A stretch of 64,000 nucleotides of DNA from Cupriavidus numazuensis (GTDB lineage Bacteria > Pseudomonadota > Gammaproteobacteria > Burkholderiales > Burkholderiaceae): positions 48,772 to 112,771 of the forward strand of contig NZ_CAJPVI010000031.1 of assembly GCF_905397435.1 (NCBI RefSeq), given 5' to 3'. This document shows, in pieces, positions 33,509 to 42,781 of the stretch. Position 1 is the stretch's first letter. Each line of letters opens with the position of its first letter. Both the position numbers and the translations under genes were made by a program. Below the pieces are notes generated by a model, which made no database searches, was not told the origin of the DNA, and saw only the letters and a list, made by a program, of their open reading frames with translations.

Positions 33509-34339
33509 TCAGGTAATGCGGCGGATGCTGTCAGCGATTTCGTGGCGGTCAAACACCTTCAGCCAGTCATCGCGCATCAAGCGGGGCTTTCCGAACTCAA
33601 TGGCCTTGTTGCATGCATCTGAGAAGGCACCGGGGATTTCGTTAAAGATGACCGCGCCCAGAATGTTCATGTGTCCGAGCAGGAAATCCCGCGCGGCCTC
33701 CCGGGGTACGCCGCGACGAACGGTCTCGTCCATCGCGTCACGCATGACCTGGAGGAGCGTTGCGCAGATGGTCTCTGACAGGCCCGGCTCCAGAATTGCC
33801 ATCTGCTCGACCGTCAGGCGGTAGGAACGCAGGATAGGCGCATAGATGACCTTCGCGACTGCCTCGCCAAGGTCGAATGCCTCTTCCGGACCTTGCATCA
33901 GTGCGCTCGTAATCGACTGCTTCGCGGCGCCACCACCAAAGTAATCCCGACGTGCTTCCGGCTCCGTCTCATCGTTGTAGATGGGCGGATGGCAGGGGTG
34001 AGCGACGAAGTAGGTGAGGTCTGGGCGGTCGGGCAGATGTCCAGCGAAGGGAGCTGCGGCATCCAACGTCATGACCATGGTGCCGGGCTTCAGCTGCGGA
34101 GCGATTTGAGCAGCGACCTTGCCGATGATGGTGTCGGGAATTGCCAGGATGACGACATCGACGCCGTCGAGTGCCTCGTCCGTGCTGACGCAGCTGACGC
34201 CCAATTCGTCGCGCAGGCGCTTCTGACCCACTTCGCTCGGCTCGACATGGCTGACGCGATAGTCGGATTTGAGCAGGTTCTTCGCCAGCCGCACGCCCAT
34301 TTTTCCGCCGGCGCCAAACAACGCAATCTTCTCTGTCAC
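33509..34339 (-). CDS. apdA: ApdA-like D-apionate oxidoisomerase (phosphogluconate dehydrogenase C-terminal type)
   Basis: The 276-residue protein has an N-terminal Rossmann fold (KIALFGAGGKMGVRLAKN, 4-21) and a C-terminal helical domain like that of 6-phosphogluconate dehydrogenase, with HPCHPPIYNDET at about 114-125. D-apionate oxidoisomerase of the same layout converts D-apionate to 3-oxo-isoapionate with NAD. It is the first gene of the apdA, RuBisCO-like, kinase, dehydrogenase operon, and a cluster-wide box lies 91 bases upstream. Assignment rests on the gene neighbours as much as on sequence. Confidence 0.7.
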   Translation of the reverse strand: MTEKIALFGAGGKMGVRLAKNLLKSDYRVSHVEPSEVGQKRLRDELGVSCVSTDEALDGVDVVILAIPDTIIGKVAAQIAPQLKPGTMVMTLDAAAPFAGHLPDRPDLTYFVAHPCHPPIYNDETEPEARRDYFGGGAAKQSITSALMQGPEEAFDLGEAVAKVIYAPILRSYRLTVEQMAILEPGLSETICATLLQVMRDAMDETVRRGVPREAARDFLLGHMNILGAVIFNEIPGAFSDACNKAIEFGKPRLMRDDWLKVFDRHEIADSIRRIT

Positions 34340-34421
34340 AACAAGTCTCCAGTGGGTTCACTTTCTCAAGCGGCCTGCCGCCGTGGTTTGTGCGGGCCTG
34401 CTAAAGCGTCCATGCCCGTAT

Positions 34422-34454
34422 TGGCATGATGGTGTAATGGTATGATGAGTATGC
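34422..34454 (-). promoter_or_regulatory. Shared operator-like box B
   Basis: The core TGGTGTAATGGTAT continues as GATGAGTA (34430-34451), extended on the left by TGGCATGA. On the minus strand it contains two direct ATCATRCCA units 16 bases apart. It precedes the apdA operon. Confidence 0.75.
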
Positions 34455-34621
34455 CAAGACGACAAGGGCCGTTTATGTGGCGTTAACCCTTATGAGTGAT
34501 GGAGGGAGTACTTAGGAGGCGGATGCCCGCTCAGATATGAGCGGGGAGGCGTTAAGGCGCCTTAAGGGGAGAGGAATCTAGGCAGCAGACAGCGAGCGAG
34601 GCGAACCCTTCGGACTCAAGC

Positions 34622-35344
34622 CTAAGAGATGTCTACCGTGCCGGAAATCGCCTTGTAGAGGGCATTTGCTCTCGTGAGGTGGTCTTGCATTGCCTTGGCG
34701 GCAGCCTCGCCGTCATGCTTTGCAATAGCATCAACAACCCGCTGATGTTCCTCCAGGGTGAGGTTTTCAACGCCGGGCGCCCGAACAATCCCTCGATAGT
34801 ATTCGCGGGCCCACTCAAAGAGCGCCTGCACGATGGCGGGAAAAATTGGATTCCCGCTTATCCGTGCCACTTCGCGGTGGAACGCCATGTCGCGCGTGAG
34901 GAACTCTTCCGGATTGCTCGTAGCCGCGCGTTGGTCTTCGATGCGAGTTTGGAGAATCTCGATGTCGCGCTCCGTCGCATTGGCGGCGGCAAGGCGAGCC
35001 AGTCCACATTCGAGGAAAAGGCGCGCGTCCTTGAGATGCGCGAGGGAATTTGGACTCGACCTAAGCAGGTGTTGGGCACCGGCTCCAATCTGCCGCATTA
35101 GATGCTCGGCGGTAGGAATCACGACGCGCGCGCGCTCGCCGTGCGCAATCTCAATAATGCCTGCTCGCTCGAGAGACTGAAGAGCCTCGCGAATTGCAGG
35201 CCGACCCACAGCGTAGTACTCCATGAGGTCGCGTTCAGCTGGCAGCTGCTCACCAGGGGGGATTTCCCCGCTTCGAATCCTCTCTGTCAGTCGCTCGAGT
35301 ACATCCTCGAACAGCCGCCTACGTTGGATGGGCTCAGCAGCCAT
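34622..35344 (-). CDS. GntR-family regulator, FadR (FCD) subgroup
   Basis: The 240-residue protein has a winged helix (about 10-75, IPPGEQLPAERDLMEYYAVGRPAIREALQSLERAG) and an all-helical FCD effector domain with metal-binding positions (EEFLTRDMAFHREVARISGN, EEHQRVVDAI). FCD regulators sense small acids and usually repress. It stands between the apdA operon and the enolase/pyruvate kinase genes. One ATCATGCCA unit (35365-35373) lies 20 bases before its start, matching the repeat in boxes B and C, so it is the likely regulator of the cluster and of itself. Confidence 0.9.
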   Translation of the reverse strand: MAAEPIQRRRLFEDVLERLTERIRSGEIPPGEQLPAERDLMEYYAVGRPAIREALQSLERAGIIEIAHGERARVVIPTAEHLMRQIGAGAQHLLRSSPNSLAHLKDARLFLECGLARLAAANATERDIEILQTRIEDQRAATSNPEEFLTRDMAFHREVARISGNPIFPAIVQALFEWAREYYRGIVRAPGVENLTLEEHQRVVDAIAKHDGEAAAKAMQDHLTRANALYKAISGTVDIS

Positions 35345-35364
35345 AGGGACTCACCTTTCATGTC

Positions 35365-35373
35365 ATCATGCCA
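35365..35373. promoter_or_regulatory. Single ATCATGCCA unit before the GntR gene
   Basis: ATCATGCCA on the plus strand matches the half-unit found twice in boxes B and C. It is placed for autoregulation of the GntR gene. The sequence is short, so the match is weak evidence alone. Confidence 0.4.
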
Positions 35374-35395
35374 GAAGATGAGATGATATCAGTTA

Positions 35396-35424
35396 GATAA
35401 CTGCCCCTTTCTGGGGCAGTTATC
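35396..35424. terminator. 12-base-stem hairpin between the enolase and GntR genes
   Basis: GATAACTGCCCC-TTTCT-GGGGCAGTTATC is a perfect stem-loop between the enolase stop and the GntR start. There is no clear U-run. It may insulate the two genes. Confidence 0.5.
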
Positions 35425-35470
35425 GCTACATTCCGTGGCCAGTGGTACGCACCTGGGCCGGCCCGGTTAG

Positions 35471-35500
35471 CGGCGGGCAGGCCGAATAGCCTGCCCGCCG
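35471..35500 (-). terminator. Hairpin directly after the enolase gene
   Basis: CGGCGGGCAGGC-CGAATA-GCCTGCCCGCCG forms a perfect 12-base stem starting 6 bases past the enolase stop. It is of the same GCGGGCA type as the terminator at 27529. Confidence 0.6.
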
Positions 35501-35505
35501 GCACG

Positions 35506-36795
35506 TTACAGCACGTTGTAAAGAGCGCTTTTGCCGGGATAGCTTCCTACTTCGCCCAGGTCTTCCTCGATGCGCAGCAACTGGTTGTACTTTGCGATTC
35601 GGTCCGAACGCGACAGCGAGCCGGTCTTAATCTGGCCGGCATTGGTGCCCACCGCGATGTCAGCGATGGTGCTGTCCTCCGTCTCTCCCGAACGATGCGA
35701 AATCACGGCGGTGTAGCCGGCTCGCTTGGCCATCTCGATGGCGGCGAACGTCTCGGACAAGGTGCCAATCTGGTTAATCTTGATGAGGATTGAGTTGCCG
35801 ATGCCTTTCTCAATGCCTTCCTTCAGGATTTTGGTGTTGGTCACGAAGAGGTCGTCGCCCACCAATTGCACGCGGTTACCAAGCTTCTCGGTCAGGACTT
35901 TCCAGCCATCCCAATCACCCTCGGCCATGCCGTCCTCGATTGACACGATGGGAAACTTATCGCAGAGCTTCGCGAGGTAGTCCGCGAACTGGGTCGACGA
36001 CAGCTTCAGACCTTCTCCCTCCAGGACGTACACACCCTCTGCCTCGTGATAGAACTCGCTGGCGGCACAGTCCATTGCCAGTAATACGTCTTCACCCATG
36101 CGGTAGCCCGCTTTTTCGACCGCTTGGACGATGGTGTTCAGACACTCCTCGTTGGACGAGAAGTTGGGGGCAAAGCCACCCTCGTCGCCCACGGCGGTAG
36201 ACATGCCGTGGTCGGCAAGAATCTTCTTCAGTGCGTGGAAGACTTCGGCGCCGCAACGTAGGGCTTCGCGGAAGCTCTTCGCAGACACCGGCATAATCAT
36301 GAATTCTTGGACGTCCAAGCTGTTGTTGGCGTGCGCTCCCCCGTTAACGATGTTCATCATCGGCACCGGCAACTGCATGGGGCCCGAACCACCAAAGTAG
36401 CGGTACAACGGCAGGCCGGCGTCTTCTGCAGCGGCCTTGGCTACGGCCATCGACACGGCCAGCATGGCGTTTGCACCCAGGCGGCTCTTGTTCTCGGTGC
36501 CATCCAGTTCAATCAGCGTGCGGTCCAGGAATGCCTGTTCGGAGGCTTCCAAGCCCATGATGGCTTCGGCGATTTCTGTGTTGATGTGCTCGACGGCCTT
36601 AAGCACGCCCTTGCCCAGATAACGGCTTTTGTCGCCGTCGCGCAGTTCGATGGCTTCGCGCGAGCCTGTGGATGCGCCGGACGGCACGGCGGCACGGCCC
36701 ATGACGCCAGATTCGAGTAGGACGTCGCACTCGACGGTGGGGTTGCCGCGCGAGTCGAGAACTTCCCGGCCGATGATGTCTACGATTGCACTCAT
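35506..36795 (-). CDS. eno: Enolase
   Basis: The 429-residue protein is a full-length phosphopyruvate hydratase (2-phosphoglycerate to phosphoenolpyruvate, Mg-dependent). Canonical parts are DSRGNPTVECDV (15-26), GDEGGFAPN (about 207-215), the catalytic lysine region ILIKINQIGTLSET and SHRSGETEDSTIAD. Bacteria usually carry one housekeeping eno beside pyrG; this one sits in a catabolic cluster, 129 bases after a pyruvate kinase gene on the same strand, so it is probably a dedicated second copy induced with the sugar-acid pathway. Confidence 0.97.
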   Translation of the reverse strand: MSAIVDIIGREVLDSRGNPTVECDVLLESGVMGRAAVPSGASTGSREAIELRDGDKSRYLGKGVLKAVEHINTEIAEAIMGLEASEQAFLDRTLIELDGTENKSRLGANAMLAVSMAVAKAAAEDAGLPLYRYFGGSGPMQLPVPMMNIVNGGAHANNSLDVQEFMIMPVSAKSFREALRCGAEVFHALKKILADHGMSTAVGDEGGFAPNFSSNEECLNTIVQAVEKAGYRMGEDVLLAMDCAASEFYHEAEGVYVLEGEGLKLSSTQFADYLAKLCDKFPIVSIEDGMAEGDWDGWKVLTEKLGNRVQLVGDDLFVTNTKILKEGIEKGIGNSILIKINQIGTLSETFAAIEMAKRAGYTAVISHRSGETEDSTIADIAVGTNAGQIKTGSLSRSDRIAKYNQLLRIEEDLGEVGSYPGKSALYNVL

Positions 36796-36924
36796 TGTTT
36801 GACGAAAAAGAAGTTGGTGGGCGCCGCGTAGACAGTTGCTACGCGAGCGCTATGTCCATCATTTGCATCCAGCAGCGCTTGGGCGGTCCAAGACTGTATG
36901 AGCTATGGCCCGCCGCCAGCAGCT

Positions 36925-38361
36925 TTACTTCGGCTGGCTTTGCGTTGGGAGCACGAATCGCAAAAAGTTCGTGGAACCCGGCGTTCCAAACGGCATTCCG
37001 GCCACAATCGCGAATGGACGAGATTCCGGTTCGAATCCTTCCGCACGAACGACGTCGGTGGCATGCTGAACCATGTCCTCGACGCTCTTTGCGTCATCGC
37101 CATGGACAGCATGAACGCCCCACACGACCGCCAACCGGCGCGCGGTCTCGATTTTGGGAGTCATGCCGACGATGGGCACGTTGGGGCGTTCGTGGGCAAC
37201 GCGCAGAGCGCTGGAGCCAGACAGCGTGTATGTCACGCAAGCCGACAGCGGCAGGATGTCTGCTGCTGTGCGAATGGCCGCGCCAATGGCATCCGGGGCA
37301 TCAGCGCGCCGAGTTGCGGCAATGGCGCCCATGGTGTCTCGCTGCAGTCGGTCCCGTTCAGTATTTCGGATGATTCGAGACATCATCTGAACTGCTTCAA
37401 CGGGATAGTCTCCGCTGGCCGACTCGGCCGACAGCATCACGGCATCGACACCATCGTACACAGCAGTCGCGACGTCTGATGCCTCGGCTCGGGTAGGCGC
37501 AGGCGAACTAACCATCGAATCGAGCATCTGCGTCGCTACCACGATGGGCTTGCCAGCTTCGCGACAGAGTCGGGTCAGACGCTTCTGAATTGCCGGTACT
37601 TCTTCCGGAGGCATTTCGACCCCCAAGTCGCCCCGTGCAACCATAATCGCGTCGGTCGCAGCGACAATCGCCTCGATGTCAGTAATGGCGGCAGGCTTTT
37701 CAATCTTCGCCATAATCCCGACGCCTGAGCCGACAATTTCCCGGAGTTCTTCGATGTCGCGAGCCGTCTGAACAAAGGACAATGCCACCCAGTCGACGCC
37801 GAGTTGGAGCCCGAACTTCAGGTCTCGATGGTCCTTCTCCGTCAACGCCGACAGTTGCAGAGCACAGTCAGGGACATTCACGCCCTTTCTATCGGAAACC
37901 TTGCCGCCCGTTTCAACTACCGTCTCGGCGAAATCCGGGCCGCAAGAAGTCACCCGAAGGCGGACGCGGCCGTCATCAATGAGCAGTGCGTTGCCTGGCG
38001 ACAGTGCCTCAAAGATTTCGGGATGGGGTAGCTGTGCGACTTGCCAGTTGCCGACCACAGGGGCCAGTTGAAGGCGAAACTCTTGTCCGGCATTGAGCTT
38101 TACGGGGCCGTCGCCAAACGTGCCAAGCCGCAGCTTCGGACCCTGCAAATCCAACAGCACGCCGATAGGCCTGCCCACGACGGACTCCACCTCCCGAATC
38201 ACGCGAAGGCGCGCCGCATGGTCTTCATGCGTGCCATGACTGAAGTTCAGGCGAAAGGTATCCGCGCCTGCTTGGACCAGTTGCAGAATCTTTTCTGCAT
38301 CCGACGAAGCAGGACCCAAAGTTGCCACAATCTTTGTATGGCGCTCGCGGCGCAGGCTCAT
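36925..38361 (-). CDS. pyk: Pyruvate kinase
   Basis: The 478-residue protein has the standard domains: TKIVATLGPAS (9-19), RLNFSHG, the ATP and metal site with IMAKIEKPAAI (about 215-225), IMVARGDLGVEMP and the ATQMLDSM segment. It converts phosphoenolpyruvate and ADP to pyruvate and ATP. The gene lies upstream of eno in the same direction, with a cluster-type operator box in its 5' region, so enolase and pyruvate kinase appear to be induced together as the exit from three-carbon phosphates. Confidence 0.97.
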   Translation of the reverse strand: MSLRRERHTKIVATLGPASSDAEKILQLVQAGADTFRLNFSHGTHEDHAARLRVIREVESVVGRPIGVLLDLQGPKLRLGTFGDGPVKLNAGQEFRLQLAPVVGNWQVAQLPHPEIFEALSPGNALLIDDGRVRLRVTSCGPDFAETVVETGGKVSDRKGVNVPDCALQLSALTEKDHRDLKFGLQLGVDWVALSFVQTARDIEELREIVGSGVGIMAKIEKPAAITDIEAIVAATDAIMVARGDLGVEMPPEEVPAIQKRLTRLCREAGKPIVVATQMLDSMVSSPAPTRAEASDVATAVYDGVDAVMLSAESASGDYPVEAVQMMSRIIRNTERDRLQRDTMGAIAATRRADAPDAIGAAIRTAADILPLSACVTYTLSGSSALRVAHERPNVPIVGMTPKIETARRLAVVWGVHAVHGDDAKSVEDMVQHATDVVRAEGFEPESRPFAIVAGMPFGTPGSTNFLRFVLPTQSQPK

Positions 38362-38618
38362 GAAAATCTCCGATGCTGATACTGCAACGCCCGGCGTTCA
38401 GGGCGAAAGCTCCGACTCACGTTGCCGGCCTCTGATGCGTCAATGTAGAGAGGCGGCGGAGTATGCGTCGACACGATAAGGACGGCGAAGAATTGGCAAC
38501 GCACGTCCGACTAATAGAAAGGGGACGTGGCCGGATTTGGGCGCGCGTCCTAAACCACCGAGAAAAAGAAACCTGAAGAGAGGAGAACTCTTCCGCGGTG
38601 GGGAAATGGTTAAGTGCC

Positions 38619-38650
38619 TGGCATGATGGTCTAATGGTATGATGAGTAGA
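38619..38650 (-). promoter_or_regulatory. Shared operator-like box C
   Basis: CTGGCATGATGGTCTAATGG at 38619 continues as TATGATGAGTA. Over the 22-base core (38627-38648) it has one mismatch to box B. It lies 266 bases before the pyruvate kinase start, so the promoter is probably far upstream or the leader is long. Confidence 0.75.
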
Positions 38651-38733
38651 CCTAGTCGGCAAGTGGTCCCTAGGGAGGGTTAACCCGAGACTGACTTCAT
38701 GGGGAAGGCGCTGGCTCCTCGGGCCAGCGAGTT

Positions 38734-38769
38734 CACGCGTCCGCTTCGGAATTCGCCAACGGACGCGTG
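38734..38769 (-). terminator. Hairpin after the D-2-hydroxyacid dehydrogenase gene
   Basis: CACGCGTCCG and CGGACGCGTG form a perfect 10-base stem with a 16-base loop, 10 bases past the stop codon. No U-run is present. Confidence 0.5.
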
Positions 38770-38778
38770 CTATAGGGG

Positions 38779-39732
38779 TCAGCCCACTTGATTGACGGGC
38801 TTGCCGGCGACGAACGACTCGATGTTGTCCACCAACTGGTCCGCCAGACCTTGAGTCGCTTCTTCGCTTGCCCAGGCCACGTGCGGGGTAAGGATGAAGT
38901 CCGGACGCTCCAGCAAGGCATTGAACGGATGATTTGGCGGGGGCGGTTCCACACTAACCACGTCGAACGCCGCCCCGGAGATGTGGCCCGCATCGAGCGC
39001 GGGTCCCACAGCCGACTCATCAACGAGACCGCCACGGGCCGTATTAATCAGAAGCGGCTTGCGCGACATCAGTGCAAACTCGTTGGCACCAATCAGGTTG
39101 CGAGTCGACGGCATCAGCGGACAGTGAAGCGTGACAATGTCCGACTTAGCGAGGACATCTTCGAACGGCGTGTACAGCGGGCCCATATCGTTCCGACCCT
39201 TGTACGTCGAGAAGAGGACATTCATGCCCAATGCCCGGCCCATTGTGGCGACCGACTGCCCAAGGACGCCATCGCCAATGATGCCGAGCGTCGAGCCGGC
39301 CAAGTCGCGGATGGGGTAGTCGAAGAAGCAGAACTGGCCGGATTCCTGCCACCGTCCCCTGCGGACGGCATCCTGGTAAGCCGTGATGCTGCGACGAAGG
39401 GCAAAAATCAATGCGAAAGTGTGCTCGGGAACGGTGTGAATCGCGTAGTTCCGAATGTTGCTGACAACGATGCCCCGCGCGGAACAGGCACGCACATCCA
39501 CGTTGTCGTAGCCGGTTGCTGCCACGGCGACGAGTTTCAGTCGCGGCGCATCTGCGATGGCGCCCGCGGTCAGCTTCGACTTGTTCAGGACAACGATGCC
39601 GGCATCCGCGATGCGGGCCGGGACATCCTCTGGCGCCGTGTATTCGAACACCTGGAGGGTGTGCGGGAAGTTCGGCGTCCGTAGGATGGTTTTCGGGGGA
39701 AGAGTCGCGCTGTCGAGAAAAACGATTTTCAT
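38779..39732 (-). CDS. D-isomer-specific 2-hydroxyacid dehydrogenase (glycerate dehydrogenase / hydroxypyruvate reductase type)
   Basis: The 317-residue protein has the two-domain layout of this family: VAVAATGYDNVDV (about 69-81), the NAD fold TLGIIGDGVLGQSVA, catalytic arginine in NTARGGLVDE, glutamate in DVVSVEPPPP and histidine in LTPHVAWAS. Typical substrates are hydroxypyruvate and glyoxylate, reduced to D-glycerate and glycolate. It begins 2 bases after the transketolase stop codon, so both are made from one mRNA. D-glycerate would feed the glycerate 2-kinase encoded at 42994. Confidence 0.88.
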   Translation of the reverse strand: MKIVFLDSATLPPKTILRTPNFPHTLQVFEYTAPEDVPARIADAGIVVLNKSKLTAGAIADAPRLKLVAVAATGYDNVDVRACSARGIVVSNIRNYAIHTVPEHTFALIFALRRSITAYQDAVRRGRWQESGQFCFFDYPIRDLAGSTLGIIGDGVLGQSVATMGRALGMNVLFSTYKGRNDMGPLYTPFEDVLAKSDIVTLHCPLMPSTRNLIGANEFALMSRKPLLINTARGGLVDESAVGPALDAGHISGAAFDVVSVEPPPPNHPFNALLERPDFILTPHVAWASEEATQGLADQLVDNIESFVAGKPVNQVG

Positions 39733-39734
39733 GA

Positions 39735-41744
39735 TTACTTGGCTCCAGCAGTTTCAAGGAGACGCTGGGCTTCAAGAACCACTGCGTCAGGCGTGATGTT
39801 GAAAAGGCGATAGAGAGCGTCAGCTGGGCCAGGCGCTCCAAAGCCCTTCATCCCGACAAATCCACCATCAATTCCCAAATATTGGTCCCAGCCATACCTC
39901 AGCGCGGCTTCAATACCAATCCGCACTCCGTCCCTGCCAAGGACAGCAGCCTTGTACGCGGCGTCCTGAGCATCGAAGAGTTCCCAGCAAGGCAGCGAGA
40001 CGACTGCCGTGGCGATGCCGAGCGCTTCCAGTCGCCTCTGCGCTTCGAGCGCAATCGCTACTTCGGAGCCAGTTGCCAAAAGCGTGACCTGGCGCTTGCT
40101 GCGCGATGCCTCGGAGAGTACGTAGCCGCCTTTCCGGCTGAGATTTTCTTCAGTGTGGGCTTGACGCACGCGGGGCAGCTTCTGGCGCGCAAACACCATG
40201 CTGACCGGGCCAGTACGATGCGCCATCGCGGTCTCCCAGCACTCTGCGGCTTCGGTCGCGTCCGCGGGACGCATGACAAGCATGTTTGGCATGGCGCGCA
40301 GCGAGGCCAGAATCTCAACCGGCTGGTGAGTGGGGCCGTTCTTGCCGATGCCAATGGAGTCGTGGCTGAAGACGAACTTCACCGGCAGACCCATGAGCGC
40401 GGCCATCCGCATTGCGGGGCGCTCATAATCAGAGAAAGCAAGGTACGTGACGCTGAGTGGCAAAATCCCGCCATGTGCGGCCATGCCGTTGGCCATGGCG
40501 CCCATCAGGTGCTCGCGGACGCCACAATGGACGTACGAGCCGCTCCGATTGGTTGCTGTGAACGCCTGCAGCGGTCCCTTATGGCCTGTCGGCGCTTCCA
40601 AGTCTGCACATCCAACCATGCGCTCGGGCATTATCTCGGCAAGCGCTTGGTTGATAGCTCCGGAAATCTGGATGCCGCCAGGGAACTCGTCGGAGTCAAA
40701 GCACTTTCGCTTGAAGTCGTGCAGGACTTGCTCCCAACCCGCAGGCAATTCGCCACGCATAATGCGTTCGAACTCGGCCCGCTTTTCCGCCGGAAGAGCC
40801 GCCACGCGGGCCTTCCAGTCCTCATAGGTGTTCTGGTTGCGTGCACCGAAGCCGCGCCAACCCGAGAGGATGTTTTCCGGGATTTCGAACTGGCCATGCG
40901 GCCAATTGAGCAGCTCGCGAGCGGCCTTGGCGTCCTCTTCGTACAGGCGGGCACTATGGCCGCCGCGTTGGCCCTGCACGCGCGGAATGCCTTTGCCAAT
41001 GACTGTACGGCACGCAATCATCGAAGGGCGCGGGTCAGCTTTGGCCAACTCAAGCGCTTCGGAAACGTCAGCGATGTTATGTCCGTCGACTTCCACGACT
41101 TGCCAGCCGGCGACTCGGAACCGTTCCGCGACGTTCTCACTAATGGAGAGTTCGGTCTTGCCATCGTCCGTAATCTGGTTGTCGTCCCACAGCAGCGTGA
41201 GCTTCGACAACTTCAGGTGACCGGCCAGCGAAATCATCTCTTGGCCGATGCCCTCTTGCAGGCAACCGTCGCCGACGAAGGCGTAAGTGCGGTGGTTGAC
41301 GAGGTCATCACCGAAGCGGGCATTAAGGAAGGCTTCAGCGACGGCCATACCAAATGCATTCGCGATGCCCTGGCCGAGAGGTCCAGTAGTGACCTCGATA
41401 CCAAGCTTGGGGTCGTACTCGGGATGGCCGGCACAGTGGGAGCCTAGTTCGCGGAAGCTCTTCACCTGGTCAAGTGTAATGTGCTCGTAGCCGGTCAGAC
41501 ACAGCAGGGAGTACAGCAGCATCGAACCGTGACCGTTAGAGAGAACGACACGGTCGCGGTCCCACCAAGTGGGGTCTTGCGGGTTGAATTTGAGTTGTTT
41601 GGCGTAGAGAGCGGTGGCAATCTCGGCCATGCCTAGGGGCACGCCTTGGTGCCCCTCAGTTGCGCGGACAATCGCGTCGATGGACAGAAAGCGAATGGCG
41701 TGCGCCAGTGGCTGAAGTTCATGTGCGGTCATAGCTTTATGCAC
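39735..41744 (-). CDS. tkt: Transketolase, full length
   Basis: The 669-residue protein has all three transketolase domains. The thiamine diphosphate site shows NGHGSML (about 69-75) and VGDGCLQEG (about 157-165), the middle domain has GVREHLMGAMANGMA and SHDSIGIGKNGPTHQP, and the C-terminal domain is complete. It transfers two-carbon units between sugar phosphates. It is co-transcribed with the 2-hydroxyacid dehydrogenase. A separate split transketolase lies at 61-63 kb, so the window has two different ones. Confidence 0.96.
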   Translation of the reverse strand: MHKAMTAHELQPLAHAIRFLSIDAIVRATEGHQGVPLGMAEIATALYAKQLKFNPQDPTWWDRDRVVLSNGHGSMLLYSLLCLTGYEHITLDQVKSFRELGSHCAGHPEYDPKLGIEVTTGPLGQGIANAFGMAVAEAFLNARFGDDLVNHRTYAFVGDGCLQEGIGQEMISLAGHLKLSKLTLLWDDNQITDDGKTELSISENVAERFRVAGWQVVEVDGHNIADVSEALELAKADPRPSMIACRTVIGKGIPRVQGQRGGHSARLYEEDAKAARELLNWPHGQFEIPENILSGWRGFGARNQNTYEDWKARVAALPAEKRAEFERIMRGELPAGWEQVLHDFKRKCFDSDEFPGGIQISGAINQALAEIMPERMVGCADLEAPTGHKGPLQAFTATNRSGSYVHCGVREHLMGAMANGMAAHGGILPLSVTYLAFSDYERPAMRMAALMGLPVKFVFSHDSIGIGKNGPTHQPVEILASLRAMPNMLVMRPADATEAAECWETAMAHRTGPVSMVFARQKLPRVRQAHTEENLSRKGGYVLSEASRSKRQVTLLATGSEVAIALEAQRRLEALGIATAVVSLPCWELFDAQDAAYKAAVLGRDGVRIGIEAALRYGWDQYLGIDGGFVGMKGFGAPGPADALYRLFNITPDAVVLEAQRLLETAGAK

Positions 41745-41893
41745 GCCGAGCGGACTTACTCGGCCGCTTTGTCTCCGTTGTAGTTTGTCGGAAGAGGACT
41801 TAATTCTTCGCGACAGTCTCTACGTGAGGCAAGCGATGAAAATTCAGGGATTATTGAATGCGTGTCATGTAAGGAGTTGGCGGCCGAGGAAAG

Positions 41894-42781
41894 TCATTCC
41901 GCGCCGGTGAGACGGCTTTCCTCACGCAACCATTCGAGGAAGCTAACCACCTCCGGGCGCGCTGCGTGCCGAGCAGGATAGACGACATGGTGCTGCACGA
42001 TATCGAGGCCAAGCTCCTCATCAAACACGCGGCAAAGACGCCCGGCCTTAAGGTGCTCCGCTGCTAGCTTTGTGCTCTCAAGCGCAATCCCAAGGCCTTG
42101 GACTGCCGCATCAATACTCATCATGGAGCGGTCAAAGCGAAGCGGAATCCTCTCAGCATGCAAGTCCGGAGCGTAGTCCGCGAACCACTCCGGCCACTGT
42201 ACGAGACTAATACGAGACTGAATAAGGGGAACTTGGACCAGGTCTTCAGGAGACTGAACCGGGTGTCGGCTAAGGAAATCCGGGCTGGCAAGAGGAACAA
42301 CCCGCTCCGAGAAAACCGGCTCGACTTCCAAATCCGGCCAGTTGGGCAGACCGTAACGGATGTCGACATCGACCTGCCCAATTTCGAAGTCCGAGTGCTC
42401 AGGGGAAGCCGATAGTCCTAGCGAGATTTCTGGATGGCGACGCGCAAAGTTCGCGATTCTGGGCATCAGCCATAGGCTGGCAAAACTAGGACTGGAGTGA
42501 ATGTAGAGCGAGTCCTGGACACCGTGTCGCAAGTCTTCGGTGGCGGAGTTGATGGCGCCAAGCGCACCGGCGACGCGTGAGAGATAGGTCTGCCCCGCGG
42601 GCGTCAGTTCCACGCCCCGCGTGGAGCGCTCGAAAAGCCTTAGCCCAATCAGCTTTTCCAATCGGGCCACCTGATGACTAACTGCCGACGGCGTCAGATG
42701 CAGTTCTGTCGCGGCAAGGGCAAAGCTCTTGCGGCGTGCAATGGCCTCAAAAGCGAGTAGAGACGTCAGGGGAGGAATCAT
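41894..42781 (-). CDS. LysR-family regulator, GcvA-like
   Basis: The 295-residue protein starts MIPPLTSLLAFEAIARRKSF, the usual GcvA-group start, with the helix-turn-helix LTPSAVSHQVARLEKLIGLRLF (about 30-51) and an effector domain ending in EWLREESRL. It lies 149 bases upstream of transketolase on the same strand and is divergent from the glycerate kinase gene. It could control either side. The 42782-42993 region should hold its binding site. Confidence 0.92.
   Translation of the reverse strand: MIPPLTSLLAFEAIARRKSFALAATELHLTPSAVSHQVARLEKLIGLRLFERSTRGVELTPAGQTYLSRVAGALGAINSATEDLRHGVQDSLYIHSSPSFASLWLMPRIANFARRHPEISLGLSASPEHSDFEIGQVDVDIRYGLPNWPDLEVEPVFSERVVPLASPDFLSRHPVQSPEDLVQVPLIQSRISLVQWPEWFADYAPDLHAERIPLRFDRSMMSIDAAVQGLGIALESTKLAAEHLKAGRLCRVFDEELGLDIVQHHVVYPARHAARPEVVSFLEWLREESRLTGAE

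Noticed and set aside
32170..33516. Plus-strand open frame of 448 codons opposite the RuBisCO-like gene
   Set aside because: The RuBisCO-like protein on the minus strand has clear motifs; the plus-strand translation has none.
39882..41447. Plus-strand open frame of 521 codons opposite transketolase
   Set aside because: It mirrors the codon bias of transketolase and has no recognisable protein features.
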